DNA of 64,000 bases, from contig JAGOBA010000005.1 of the NCBI GenBank assembly GCA_017983635.1, positions 62,001 through 126,000 of the forward strand. The letters are read 5' to 3'. This document shows positions 56,299 through 64,000 of this stretch, in pieces. Source of the stretch: Alphaproteobacteria bacterium (GTDB lineage: Bacteria > Pseudomonadota > Alphaproteobacteria > Micropepsales > Micropepsaceae). The notes beneath the pieces were generated by a model. That model searched no databases, was not told the DNA's origin, and was given only the letters and a program-made list of their open reading frames with translations. The translations under genes and the position numbers were made by a program. The stretch's first letter is position 1. Every line of letters begins with the position of its first letter.

Positions 56299-57393
56299 CT
56301 AACGCGGAATCCAGGCGCAGAGCGCTTTCAACACCTTCGGATCGACGGTCGTTTCCAGTCGCGGATATTCGAGCGGCAATCCCGTCCAAGAAGGCATCAG
56401 CAAGTGGTTCGCACCCTCGATCGTGACGAAGCGGGCATTCTTGCTAACCAGACCAGCCTTGAGCGGAGGCACATGCGCAGCCGGCGGCAACACTTGGTCG
56501 CGCGTGCCCGACACCACAAGCACCGGCACGTTGATCGCCCGCAGCGCCGCGGTCGGATCGTACTCGAGTTGCGATCGGTACCACGGGCTTGAGAACAACT
56601 TCACCCGTCCCTCCACCGTCGGCGGCACAAAACCATAAGACGGCACAAGCGCCGCGCCCTCGCCCCCGAGATAGCCGGCCAACGCGCGCCGCCCTTCATC
56701 GCTGTCCGCCGCCCGGGCAAGCGTCAAGAACCGGTCGAACGATTTGCGATAGGCATCCGCCATCGACGCTGTGATAGGCGACCAAGCGATCAAGCGTTCG
56801 AATTGCTCCCTAAGCGCAATATCCCCGCGCAAACCCGGTGGCGACATCAGCACAGCGAACGCTACGTCTGGCGACGCCGCCGCACCCAGCAGCGCAAGCG
56901 CTCCGCCCTCGCTTAAGCCCGCAAGCCCAATGCGCCGCGCATCGATACGCGCGTCGCCGCTGAGCACGGCGCGCGCCTCCAGCGCATCCGACACAAGCCG
57001 CGCGTATGGCGCATCTAACCATTGCCCCGTCGACCCGCCGACGCCGCGGTCGTCGAGCCGCAGCGCCGCAACCCCGCAGCGCGCCAGCGCATCCGCAACC
57101 ACCGCAAATCCCTTGTGCCCGCGGAACGCTAGATCTCGATCATTGGGCCCCGCGACCCCAAGCAAGACCACAGCAGGATGCGGTCCCCTGCCGCCCGGCA
57201 CGGTGAGCGTCCCCTGCAGCCGCACACCGTCGGTCGTCGGCACCACAACCTGGTCGCTTGCATACGGAAGCGGCGGCACCGGCGTCTGCGCGCGCGCGCG
57301 GTCGCGCCCCATGTATTGCCACGTGGCGTAGGCTGCGCCCGCAAGCCCTGCAAGAACCAGCGCCCCAACAAAAAGCCGACGCAACCAGCGCAT
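56299..57393 (-). CDS. Exported alpha/beta hydrolase
   Basis: 364 residues with an N-terminal membrane/signal segment (about 7-25). The catalytic Ser is in GLAGLSEGGALALLG (GLSEGG elbow), the Asp in VVSGTRDQVLPP and the His in IEGANHLLMPS. It resembles serine aminopeptidase/dienelactone-like hydrolases. Its start overlaps the stop of the XRE gene (TAATG), placing it third in a membrane protein-XRE-hydrolase operon. Confidence 0.85.
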   Translation of the reverse strand: MRWLRRLFVGALVLAGLAGAAYATWQYMGRDRARAQTPVPPLPYASDQVVVPTTDGVRLQGTLTVPGGRGPHPAVVLLGVAGPNDRDLAFRGHKGFAVVADALARCGVAALRLDDRGVGGSTGQWLDAPYARLVSDALEARAVLSGDARIDARRIGLAGLSEGGALALLGAAASPDVAFAVLMSPPGLRGDIALREQFERLIAWSPITASMADAYRKSFDRFLTLARAADSDEGRRALAGYLGGEGAALVPSYGFVPPTVEGRVKLFSSPWYRSQLEYDPTAALRAINVPVLVVSGTRDQVLPPAAHVPPLKAGLVSKNARFVTIEGANHLLMPSWTGLPLEYPRLETTVDPKVLKALCAWIPR

Positions 57394-57590
57394 TAGATTT
57401 TCTCCTCGACAAAAACCTCTGAGATCGGCGCCTTCAACACGCGAGAGATGGCAAACGCCAGCGTGACCGATGGGTCATGCCGCTCGTTTTCGATCGCGTT
57501 GATTGCCTGACGCGAAACGCCAACGCGATCAGCCAGCTCGGCCTGCGAAAAGCCGCGTTCGGCGCGCAGCAGACGAATGCGGTTCTTCAT
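57393..57590 (-). CDS. XRE-family HTH regulator
   Basis: 65 residues, a lone Cro/C1-type helix-turn-helix: LRAERGFSQAELADRVGVSRQAINAIENERHDPSVTLAFAISRVL. This short class often pairs with a small membrane protein gene, as here: its ATG overlaps that gene's stop (ATGA). A perfect palindrome upstream of the pair (57947-57962) is the probable operator. Confidence 0.92.
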   Translation of the reverse strand: MKNRIRLLRAERGFSQAELADRVGVSRQAINAIENERHDPSVTLAFAISRVLKAPISEVFVEEKI

Positions 57591-57925
57591 CCCAGTCGAA
57601 TCCGCAGCACGACCCAGCACACAAGTCCGAGCGCGACCATCACGGCCCAAAGGTCGTCCGCCCAAGCAGCCAAGATCGCCGATTGACCCGTCGTTGCGAG
57701 CGCAAGGGCAACCGCCAGCAGCACCGCGAACGCGCTCGCGCCCGCCTGAACACCGAGCGCCCGCTCGACTTCGTCCGACCGCACGACATAGACCGCAAGC
57801 AAGGCGACGCTCGCGACCGCGAACGCGGCTTGCGCCGCCGGCACACCTTTCAGCAAAGCAAACCCGATCAGACTGGCGACCAGCGCGGCCGCATACGCCA
57901 TCTGCCGCCTGAGTTGACGCGACAT
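57587..57925 (-). CDS. Small membrane protein preceding the XRE regulator
   Basis: About 112 residues with four hydrophobic segments (AAALVASLIGFALL, AAFAVASVALLAVYVV, AFAVLLAVALALA, AVMVALGLVCWVVL). I start at the second ATG (57925) because GGAG lies 6 bases before it; the first ATG (57937) has no site. Such membrane proteins are commonly paired with small XRE regulators; a sensory link is inferred. Confidence 0.8.
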   Translation of the reverse strand: MSRQLRRQMAYAAALVASLIGFALLKGVPAAQAAFAVASVALLAVYVVRSDEVERALGVQAGASAFAVLLAVALALATTGQSAILAAWADDLWAVMVALGLVCWVVLRIRLG

Positions 57926-57946
57926 TCGAATCTCCATCTGTTTGAT

Positions 57947-57962
57947 GGAAAGTAAACTTTCC
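57947..57962. promoter_or_regulatory. Palindromic operator upstream of the XRE operon
   Basis: GGAAAGTAAACTTTCC, a perfect 16-base palindrome with another GGAAAG 5 bases on (57967-57972). It lies 21-22 bases before the operon's first start codon, next to an AT-rich CTATAT, so an autorepressor site is likely. Confidence 0.7.
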
Positions 57963-58059
57963 TATATGGAAAGAATACATGACACACTGCCGCAGCCGAG
58001 GAGAGCCTCGCGAAAGCCCGATTGCCTATGGCAAGGTCGCGCAAACAAAAGGCGCCACC

Positions 58060-58392
58060 ATGATCAGCCTCTTCCGCACGCTCTTCTTCTGGACGCTCGC
58101 AGTGGCAACAGCCGTGGTCGCAGTCGCGAACCGCCACGACGTGCCGCTGAGCTTCGACCCTTTCAACGGCGCAGCCCCCGCGATCTCGTTCCAGGTGCCG
58201 CTCTACGCGATCGTCCTGACGGCAGCGTTGGTCGGGATCGTGCTCGGCGGTTGGTCCACGTGGCTCGGCCAAGCCCACCTCCGCCTCGCGCTCCGCGAAA
58301 GCGAAGACAAAATCCGCCGCCTCGAACGCGAAGTCGAAGTCGCCCGGAAAATCATCGTCAAACCAAAGGGCCGCGCGGTGCAGGCTACGTAA
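58060..58392 (+). CDS. LapA-domain (DUF1049) membrane protein
   Basis: 110 residues: two membrane helices (about 5-23 and 46-66) separated by an NRHDVPLSFDPFNG loop, then a charged coiled coil (LALRESEDKIRRLEREVEVARK). This is the lipopolysaccharide assembly protein A domain layout. ihfB-lapA is a familiar neighbourhood, here interrupted by the hydrolase module. Confidence 0.85.
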   Translation: MISLFRTLFFWTLAVATAVVAVANRHDVPLSFDPFNGAAPAISFQVPLYAIVLTAALVGIVLGGWSTWLGQAHLRLALRESEDKIRRLEREVEVARKIIVKPKGRAVQAT

Positions 58393-58411
58393 CCGTGAAA
58401 GCAAGAAATCG

Positions 58412-58591
58412 ATAAAGACAACTTACAAGGGCTCGTGCCACTGCGGCGCGGCACAGTTCGAGGTGGACGCTGAGATCGATCATGTGCGTGTTTGCGATTG
58501 TTCAATTTGCCGAAAGCGCCGAGCGCTGAACTTTCGTGTGCCGGCGGAGGACTTCCGCCTCCTTACGCCGCTGACCAACCTGACGCTCTAG
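58412..58591 (+). pseudogene. GFA-family enzyme remnant (truncated, no valid start)
   Basis: The frame reads KTTYKGSCHCGAAQFEVDAE, then VRVCDCSICRKRRALNFRVP and LLTPLTNLTL, the N-terminal half of the glutathione-dependent formaldehyde-activating (GFA) family with its first zinc-binding Cys set. The codon at the expected start is ATA (58412-58414), no upstream start exists in frame, and TAG (58589-58591) ends it where a Tyr is usual. The C-terminal Cys set is not found downstream. A decayed gene. Confidence 0.75.
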
Positions 58592-58697
58592 TGCCTAGAC
58601 GGAATCGACCCGCTCACGCCCTCAGTGCGAGTTGTCCACGGTGCACGATTGCCGCTTCCATAGCCGCAAGTCGGAGAACGAGTGTTGCCCGGTTCCC

Positions 58698-59402
58698 CTA
58701 CTTCGGCGTAACCACCGCCGGCGGACCGGTGAACTCCGCTTCGATGATGATGTCGACGTTGTCGCTCACCCCCATCGTTGAACCCGGCGGCGGCACGCCT
58801 TCCTTCACGCCGAACGCCGCGCGCTGCAAGGAACCACGAGCGGAGAACCCGACCCGCGCCGACGGCTCGTAAGGATGGCTCGCATAGCCGCCGTTGAACG
58901 TCGCATCGAGCGTGAGCGGAAGCGTCACGCCCCGCATCGTGAAGTCGCCGGTGATCCGCGCCGTATTCGTTCCAGTGAGTTCCACCTTCGTCGACCTGAA
59001 TGTCATCTGCGGAAATCCAACTGCGTCGAGCCACTTCGCGCCCAGTAACTCGTCGACAAACCCAGCCGGTGGCGTGGGCAGCACCAATGACTTCGGATCG
59101 ACCGTTGCCGTCACACTCGATGCCGACGGATTGGCCGGATCAAGCTGCAACGCCGCATCGAAGGCGGCAAACTGCGCTGTGTAGTTCGAAAACCCTATAT
59201 GACTCACGCGGAATGATAGGCTCGCATGCGCCTTGTCGAGCTTGTAGAGCCCGGCCGGCGCCTCGGTCTTAGCCGGCACGAACGGCGCCTCCGGCTCCGG
59301 CGCGGCAACCGGCGCCGCGGCCTTCGATTCTTCCTGCTTTTGCTCTGAGCAAGCCGCCAACGCCACCAGGACCGTCGCAACCATCAAAAGACGATTCATC
59401 AT
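58698..59402 (-). CDS. YceI-family lipoprotein
   Basis: 234 residues. A lipoprotein signal (MMNRLLMVATVLVALAAC, Cys at the lipobox) is followed by an Ala/Pro/Glu linker and a YceI domain (GLYKLDKAHASLSFRVSHIGFSNYTAQF, then DFTMRGVTLPLTLDATFNGG, and FSARGSLQRAAFGVKEG). YceI barrels bind isoprenoid-type lipids. The ATG at 59402 has GGAG upstream. Confidence 0.9.
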   Translation of the reverse strand: MMNRLLMVATVLVALAACSEQKQEESKAAAPVAAPEPEAPFVPAKTEAPAGLYKLDKAHASLSFRVSHIGFSNYTAQFAAFDAALQLDPANPSASSVTATVDPKSLVLPTPPAGFVDELLGAKWLDAVGFPQMTFRSTKVELTGTNTARITGDFTMRGVTLPLTLDATFNGGYASHPYEPSARVGFSARGSLQRAAFGVKEGVPPPGSTMGVSDNVDIIIEAEFTGPPAVVTPK

Positions 59403-59514
59403 GTGATTCTCCACCAACCGACCGAACGTTAGGCAATAGCGTCGCGCGCCGGTTGCCACCAGTCCCGCACGTCCATGCTGCTACAGGTTGATTGCGTCAA
59501 CGGCTAACGGCGTG

Positions 59515-60717
59515 TCACTTCACGAACGCGGTCGCGCCCTGAGGATGTGCCGCGATGATCGCGCCGACGAGCTTCTGCAACTGATCGTCGGTAACCTCGG
59601 GCGAACCCTGCGTCGCGCGCCGCAACTGCGCCTCCATACCAACGCCACCTTCGGTCGCCACTTGGTGCGCGATAACGAGATCGAGATAGGGCATGACCAG
59701 CATCGCATGACCGCGCGCACCGCTCGCGACGTAGTACGGCTCCCGCGTCTCAAGCATCTCGAACCGGCGCGCACCGGGACGATCAATCTGCCACAGATAC
59801 CCATAGTCGCCGAAGCCTGTGCGCTGCCGATCGGCCGGCCGGCCGATGCGCGTGTCGATCCCGGTGAGGCTCTCGCGTATCCAAGCCTCCGAAACGACCT
59901 GCCGCCCGCTCCAACGACCGCAACTGAGGTAAAGCAACCCGTACCGCGCCAGATCGCGCGTCGAGATGTTGAACACATATGCCCGGTGGTCTGACACATT
60001 GCCGAAACGCTTTTCAGCCAGATGATCGGAAGTCGTATACTCGACATCCTCTGGTCGGAAGTCCTCCATCTGCAGCGGCCGCGCAACCCAATCCGCAAAC
60101 AACGGCCCTATTTCGCGACGGGCGGTCTTTTCGATGACCGTGCCCACTGCATTGAAGTCCCAGTTGTTGTAGATCCAATAAGCGCCGGCCGGATAAAGGT
60201 CCCGGCCCGCCTGCCGCTCCTCTTCGGCCAAGGCCAAGCGGTCCCTCTTCCATCCGCCGACCTCGTAGAGCGCGCTGTGAAAAATGCCGGACCGCGAGCG
60301 CATGAGGTCCTGCAGCGTCGCACGCTTTTCGTTCTCGGTCAGCGCAGGATTGCGATCATCGATCCCGAGCGCTGCAAGCGTATCGGCGGGCCGCAGCCGC
60401 TGCTGATCGACCAATATCCCAAGAAGCGAATTCACCAACGCCTTGCGCACGGACTGCGCAGTGTATCGTTTCTCAACGCTGCCCCACTGAGCAACCAGCC
60501 GCCCCTGGTGCACGACCACGACAGCGGCCGACGGCTGGCCCGCAAATATCGCCTTCGCCTCGGCAAGCTTTCCTGCGTCCCACCCCAGGGTCGCGGGGTC
60601 CGCCTCAACCCACTTTGCAGCGGGAAACCCGGTAACCCTGCCGCAGGCTGGCCAGGCAGCCGCCACTCCAGCGAAGAAAAGAGACAGCACTGCTGTCGAT
60701 GCGATCCGCGCGAACAT
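59515..60717 (-). CDS. Exported serine hydrolase (beta-lactamase/DD-peptidase fold)
   Basis: 400 residues with a signal peptide (about 1-21). The SxxK nucleophile is S89-V-R-K92 (TAQSVRKALVNSL) and the YxN motif is Y183-N-N185 (WIYNNWDFNAVG); the pattern is that of class C-like serine hydrolases. The ATG at 60717 has GGAAGG upstream. An AraC regulator gene lies 92 bases upstream on the same strand. Substrate unknown; there is no basis to call it a resistance enzyme. Confidence 0.85.
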   Translation of the reverse strand: MFARIASTAVLSLFFAGVAAAWPACGRVTGFPAAKWVEADPATLGWDAGKLAEAKAIFAGQPSAAVVVVHQGRLVAQWGSVEKRYTAQSVRKALVNSLLGILVDQQRLRPADTLAALGIDDRNPALTENEKRATLQDLMRSRSGIFHSALYEVGGWKRDRLALAEEERQAGRDLYPAGAYWIYNNWDFNAVGTVIEKTARREIGPLFADWVARPLQMEDFRPEDVEYTTSDHLAEKRFGNVSDHRAYVFNISTRDLARYGLLYLSCGRWSGRQVVSEAWIRESLTGIDTRIGRPADRQRTGFGDYGYLWQIDRPGARRFEMLETREPYYVASGARGHAMLVMPYLDLVIAHQVATEGGVGMEAQLRRATQGSPEVTDDQLQKLVGAIIAAHPQGATAFVK

Positions 60718-60809
60718 TCCATGTCCTTCCGACAATCAACAAGTTCTGTCGAAAGTCGCGACGCACCGCGCCTGGCACAAGGCCGCCAAACGGCCGTCTT
60801 TGTCCGGAA

Positions 60810-61841
60810 TCAGGAGTCTGGACAGGTATCTTCGCTTAGGCGCTTTCGAAATGCCGACGGAGTCTCCCCAACATGTCTCGAGAACGCGCTATAGAACGCC
60901 GAGCGCGAGCCAAATCCCGCAAGCAGTCCGATCGCCTCCATCGAGGTCCGCTGTTCCGCCGGTTCGCGTAGCAACTTTAGGGCGATCTCGACACGCGCCT
61001 TGACGAGATACTCAGAAAAGCTTGTCCCCTTCGCCTCGGCCAGCGCGCTGGCGATGTCCCGGGCCGAAACGCCAACAACAGCCGCTGCGTCCGCAACTCT
61101 AAGGTCGGCCCGGCGCGCAAGCCCACCCTCCCGAAGAGCTTGTTCGAGCCGCGCGACAACAGCCGCCAGCGCCTCGGGATTCCGCTCAGGCTGACGGCCA
61201 GGTGCCAAAAGATCGACCACCGGAAGTCGGGCGCTCAAGAACACTAATACTGCCAAGAGCAAGACCCCGGCTCCCGCCACATTGGGAACGAGGTTCCGCA
61301 GCTGCGTCACATCCGGCGCAACGAAGCGAACCGCTTGCGCCGCATGCACGAGAAGCATCAAGCCGATGACCCACAAAATGAGCTGCTTCCGCTGCGCATT
61401 GCTGCGCAATCCATCGCTGCGATGTTTGAGCGCAATGAAAAGCGCGACGAAGGTATATGCCACCTGAACGACGACAATGAGCCAAAAGGAAAGCCCGCTA
61501 TCGAACAAGATCGTTGAGGCCTGATCCGCCACACAAACGCCCACAGCCGGAGCGCCGACAACGCGCCAGTCCAGCGACCACCTGAGCGATGTGCCTACGA
61601 AGAGCAGAAAGACAGGGCCGCAGGCCAATGTCAGAAGTCGCTCAGCGCCGGAGAAGGACGCGATGCCCGCGTGATCGGCCACGATAACAAAGATAACTGC
61701 CGCAACGATCATCAGAAGCGTTGCAGCGTAGAACAGAACGCCCAACCCGGACTGCCGCAGCGAAATCGCGACGGCCAATATTGCCGCGTTCACCGCGCCG
61801 GTAAGCGGAAGAATCGCCTCAATAGGGACGGCACCGCCCAT
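60810..61841 (-). CDS. AraC-type regulator with N-terminal membrane domain
   Basis: 343 residues. About seven hydrophobic segments (residues 7-220) precede an AraC DNA-binding domain: LRVADAAAVVGVSARDIASAL and IGLLAGFGSRSAFYSAFSRHVGETPSAFRKRL. This membrane-linked AraC architecture suggests a signal sensed at the membrane. GGAGAGGAAACGGA precedes the ATG at 61841. It probably controls the serine hydrolase gene downstream. Confidence 0.88.
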   Translation of the reverse strand: MGGAVPIEAILPLTGAVNAAILAVAISLRQSGLGVLFYAATLLMIVAAVIFVIVADHAGIASFSGAERLLTLACGPVFLLFVGTSLRWSLDWRVVGAPAVGVCVADQASTILFDSGLSFWLIVVVQVAYTFVALFIALKHRSDGLRSNAQRKQLILWVIGLMLLVHAAQAVRFVAPDVTQLRNLVPNVAGAGVLLLAVLVFLSARLPVVDLLAPGRQPERNPEALAAVVARLEQALREGGLARRADLRVADAAAVVGVSARDIASALAEAKGTSFSEYLVKARVEIALKLLREPAEQRTSMEAIGLLAGFGSRSAFYSAFSRHVGETPSAFRKRLSEDTCPDS

Positions 61842-62004
61842 TTCCGTTTCCTCTCCTGCCCCTTGCTCCAGTCGCGGAAACCGTAAGGAGTTGGCATTTG
61901 CGCAGCAATCGATCCGGCGCAGGGCGCGATCACGATCGCGTTTAACCCCGGGATTCGACCGGCCGGTTGCCACCAGTCCCTGCCCTCCTTATAAGCGCCG
62001 CAAC

Positions 62005-62721
62005 ATGAGCCAGACCGCCCGAAACCCAGTCTATTGCGCCCTCGACACGACCGACGTGGGCCAAGCGCTCGCCTGGGCGCGCGCGATCAAGCCTTATGTC
62101 GGCGGCCTGAAAGTCGGGCTCGAGTTCTTCAACGCCAACGGCCCACAGGGTGTCGCCAAAATCGTCGAAGTCGGCCTGCCCGTCTTCGCCGATCTCAAGC
62201 TGCACGACATCCCGAACACGGTCGCGGGCGGCATCCGCGCCGTGCTGCCGCTCGGCATCTCGATCGTCAACGTCCATGCGGCAGGCGGCGAAGCGATGCT
62301 GCGCGCCGCCGCCGACGCCGCCGCGACAGCAGGCGCCAAACGCCCAAGGGTCATCGGCGTCACGATGCTGACCAGTCTCGACCAATCCGACCTGGCGGCG
62401 ACCGGCGTCAGCGGCACACCGACCGAGCACGTCACGCGCCTCGCCAAACTCGCGAAGACCGCAGGCCTCGACGGCGTCGTTTGCAGCGCGCACGAGATCG
62501 CGCCGCTCCGCCAAGCGCTCGGCCCCGACTTCATGCTGATCGTCCCTGGCATCCGCCCCGCAGGTGCCGCGGTGGGCGATCAGAAGCGCGTGATGACGCC
62601 GCGCGAAGCGACCAAACTCGGCGCCACGATCCTCGTCATCGGCCGCCCGATCACCGCGGCCGCCGATCCCGCCGCCGCTGCCCGCGCCATCCACGACGAC
62701 TTGTTCCCGGCCGCGGCATGA
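62005..62721 (+). CDS. pyrF: Orotidine 5'-phosphate decarboxylase PyrF
   Basis: 238 residues, last step of UMP synthesis. VYCALDTTDVGQA, GLKVGLEFF, and FADLKLHDIPNTVAG hold the catalytic Lys-Asp-Lys-Asp set; PGIRP and ILVIGRPIT follow. The stop overlaps the trpF start (ATGA). Confidence 0.97.
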   Translation: MSQTARNPVYCALDTTDVGQALAWARAIKPYVGGLKVGLEFFNANGPQGVAKIVEVGLPVFADLKLHDIPNTVAGGIRAVLPLGISIVNVHAAGGEAMLRAAADAAATAGAKRPRVIGVTMLTSLDQSDLAATGVSGTPTEHVTRLAKLAKTAGLDGVVCSAHEIAPLRQALGPDFMLIVPGIRPAGAAVGDQKRVMTPREATKLGATILVIGRPITAAADPAAAARAIHDDLFPAAA

Positions 62722-63368
62722 GCGGCGCCATCAAAATCTGCGGCATCAAGACGACGGACGCAATCGACGCAGCCGCCCGCGCCGGCGCGACGCATGTCGG
62801 CTTCAACTTCTTTCCGAAAAGCCCGCGCATGATCGCGCCTGAAGACGCCGGCAAGCTCGCCGAGCGCGCCCCGGGTCTGCGGACCGTGGCGCTGACCGTC
62901 GATGCCGACGACGAAACGATGCACGCCATCTCGCTCGGCCTCCACCCGCAAATGTGGCAGCTGCACGGCGATGAGACGCCGGAGCGCGTGAGCGCCATCC
63001 GCCAAACGTTCCGCGTCCCCGTGATGAAAGCGATCGCCATCGAAAGCAAAGCCGACATCGCGCGCGCCCATGCGTTCGAGCATGCCGCCGACTGGCTGCT
63101 CTTCGACGCAAAGCCGACGGACCTGCCCGGCGGCAACGGTCTCGTCTTCGATTGGAACCTGATCGCCGGCGAAACCTGGAAGAAGCCCTGGATGCTCTCC
63201 GGCGGCCTCGCCCCGGACAACGTCGCGCAAGCCATTCGCACCACCCGTGCCCGTGCCGTCGACGTCGCCTCAGGCGTCGAGAAGGCGCGCGGGCAAAAAG
63301 ATCCGAAACTGATCGAACGCTTCATCGCCTGCGCGCGCGAAGCCTTCGCCGAGAAACACACGTCATGA
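62718..63368 (+). CDS. trpF: Phosphoribosylanthranilate isomerase TrpF
   Basis: 216 residues. IKICGIKT (catalytic Cys) and [35 protein letters not shown] and [12 protein letters not shown] are conserved. Third step of tryptophan synthesis. Overlaps pyrF and trpB by 4 bases each (ATGA). Confidence 0.97.
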   Translation: MSGAIKICGIKTTDAIDAAARAGATHVGFNFFPKSPRMIAPEDAGKLAERAPGLRTVALTVDADDETMHAISLGLHPQMWQLHGDETPERVSAIRQTFRVPVMKAIAIESKADIARAHAFEHAADWLLFDAKPTDLPGGNGLVFDWNLIAGETWKKPWMLSGGLAPDNVAQAIRTTRARAVDVASGVEKARGQKDPKLIERFIACAREAFAEKHTS

Positions 63369-64000
63369 GTCCGATGAAACCCAACTCGTATCGCACCGGC
63401 CCCGACGCCGACGGCCACTTCGGCCTCTATGGCGGCCGCTACGTCGCCGAAACGTTGATGCCGCTGATCCTCGATCTGGAGAAAGCGTACAACGCCGCGA
63501 AAGCCGACCCGAGCTTCCAAGCCGAGCTCGACGACTTTCTCGAGCACTATGTCGGCCGCCCCTCGCCGCTCTATTTTGCCGAGCGACTGACCGCACACTT
63601 CGGCGGCCCGAAGATCTATTTCAAGCGCGACGAGCTCAACCACACCGGCGCGCACAAGATCAACAACTGCATGGGCCAGATCTTGCTCGCGCGCCGCATG
63701 GGCAAGAAGCGCATCATCGCCGAAACCGGCGCGGGCCAGCACGGCGTAGCGACCGCGACGGTGGCCGCGCGCTTTGGCCTGCCCTGCGTCGTCTACATGG
63801 GCGAGGACGACATTAAGCGCCAATCGCCGAACGTCTTCCGCATGCGCCTGCTGGGCGCCGAAGTCGTGCCGGTGAAGTCGGGCTCGCGCACGCTGAAAGA
63901 CGCTATGAACGAAGCGCTGCGCGATTGGGTCTCCAACGTCGAAAGCACGTTCTACATCATCGGCACCGTTGCCGGTCCCCATCCCTATCCGGCCCTCGTG
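63365..64000 (+). CDS. trpB: Tryptophan synthase beta chain TrpB (3' end missing)
   Basis: The first 212 residues. [26 protein letters not shown] and the PLP lysine in [15 protein letters not shown], then [14 protein letters not shown], are unmistakable. The gene runs off the window edge. Operon pyrF-trpF-trpB; trpA is expected next. Confidence 0.97.
   Translation, partial: MSPMKPNSYRTGPDADGHFGLYGGRYVAETLMPLILDLEKAYNAAKADPSFQAELDDFLEHYVGRPSPLYFAERLTAHFGGPKIYFKRDELNHTGAHKINNCMGQILLARRMGKKRIIAETGAGQHGVATATVAARFGLPCVVYMGEDDIKRQSPNVFRMRLLGAEVVPVKSGSRTLKDAMNEALRDWVSNVESTFYIIGTVAGPHPYPALV

Noticed and set aside
59515..60717. Beta-lactamase resistance gene
   Set aside because: Fold motifs SxxK and YxN are shared by many esterases and peptidases; no specific beta-lactamase features were seen.

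Overview
The window is high-GC, densely coded DNA from a motile alphaproteobacterium. The evidence is the CtrA/ChpT cell-cycle proteins, CtrA boxes (TTAA-N7-TTAA), alphaproteobacterial LexA boxes (GAAC-N7-GAAC), an EipA/DUF1134 protein, a TIGR02300 zinc-ribbon protein, RpoH, and many ATGA/TAATG overlaps between co-oriented genes. I cannot name the genus from sequence alone. There is no rRNA, transposase or CRISPR array; two tRNA genes are present (Glu-CTC, Ala-GGC).

Layout. 1-9.6 kb: end of flhA, flhF, small membrane proteins, a DoxX protein, an amino acid permease, an SOS-type SRAP protein, fliJ-fliI, and ctrA transcribed divergently from fliI. 9.8-21.6 kb: a hybrid histidine kinase, a lone receiver, the chemotaxis operon cheA-cheW-cheY-cheB-cheR, and two soluble chemoreceptors (double PAS; globin-coupled). 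21.9-25.3 kb: a secreted Cys protein, an OprB-type porin, chpT, a DUF3553 protein and cysQ. 25.3-30.3 kb: NfeD/SPFH pair, EipA, methyltransferase, VanW, and an exported beta/gamma-crystallin protein with Gly-Gly-Pro linkers. 30.5-34.7 kb: serC-serA-purA. 34.8-43.2 kb: RidA, rpoH, rluD, an SOS-type HTH gene, a predicted outer-membrane protein, MarC, tRNA-Glu and oxidoreductases. 43.2-47.5 kb: a large palindromic element, a CBS protein and a three-gene set that fits hydroxyproline catabolism. 47.5-51.1 kb: an accessory stretch with atypical codon use, unrecognised proteins, a frameshift remnant and a likely broken gene. 51.2-64 kb: housekeeping genes (tRNA-Ala, aroA-cmk-rpsA-ihfB, lapA, pyrF-trpF-trpB) plus a hydrolase/HTH module, YceI, a serine hydrolase and an AraC regulator.

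How the genes work together. CtrA and ChpT of the CckA-ChpT-CtrA relay are both here. CtrA boxes with the correct 7-base spacing sit at fliI/ctrA, upstream of the globin chemoreceptor, before the porin gene and between chpT and the DUF3553 gene, which suggests one CtrA circuit tying motility to its own phosphorelay. Two LexA boxes mark SOS control of the SRAP gene and of a terminase-like HTH gene. The main curiosities are the SRAP protein without its catalytic Cys2, the reading-frame conflicts in the 47.8-49.3 kb accessory locus, the crystallin/Gly-Pro protein, and two gene remnants (about 50.4 kb and 58.5 kb).
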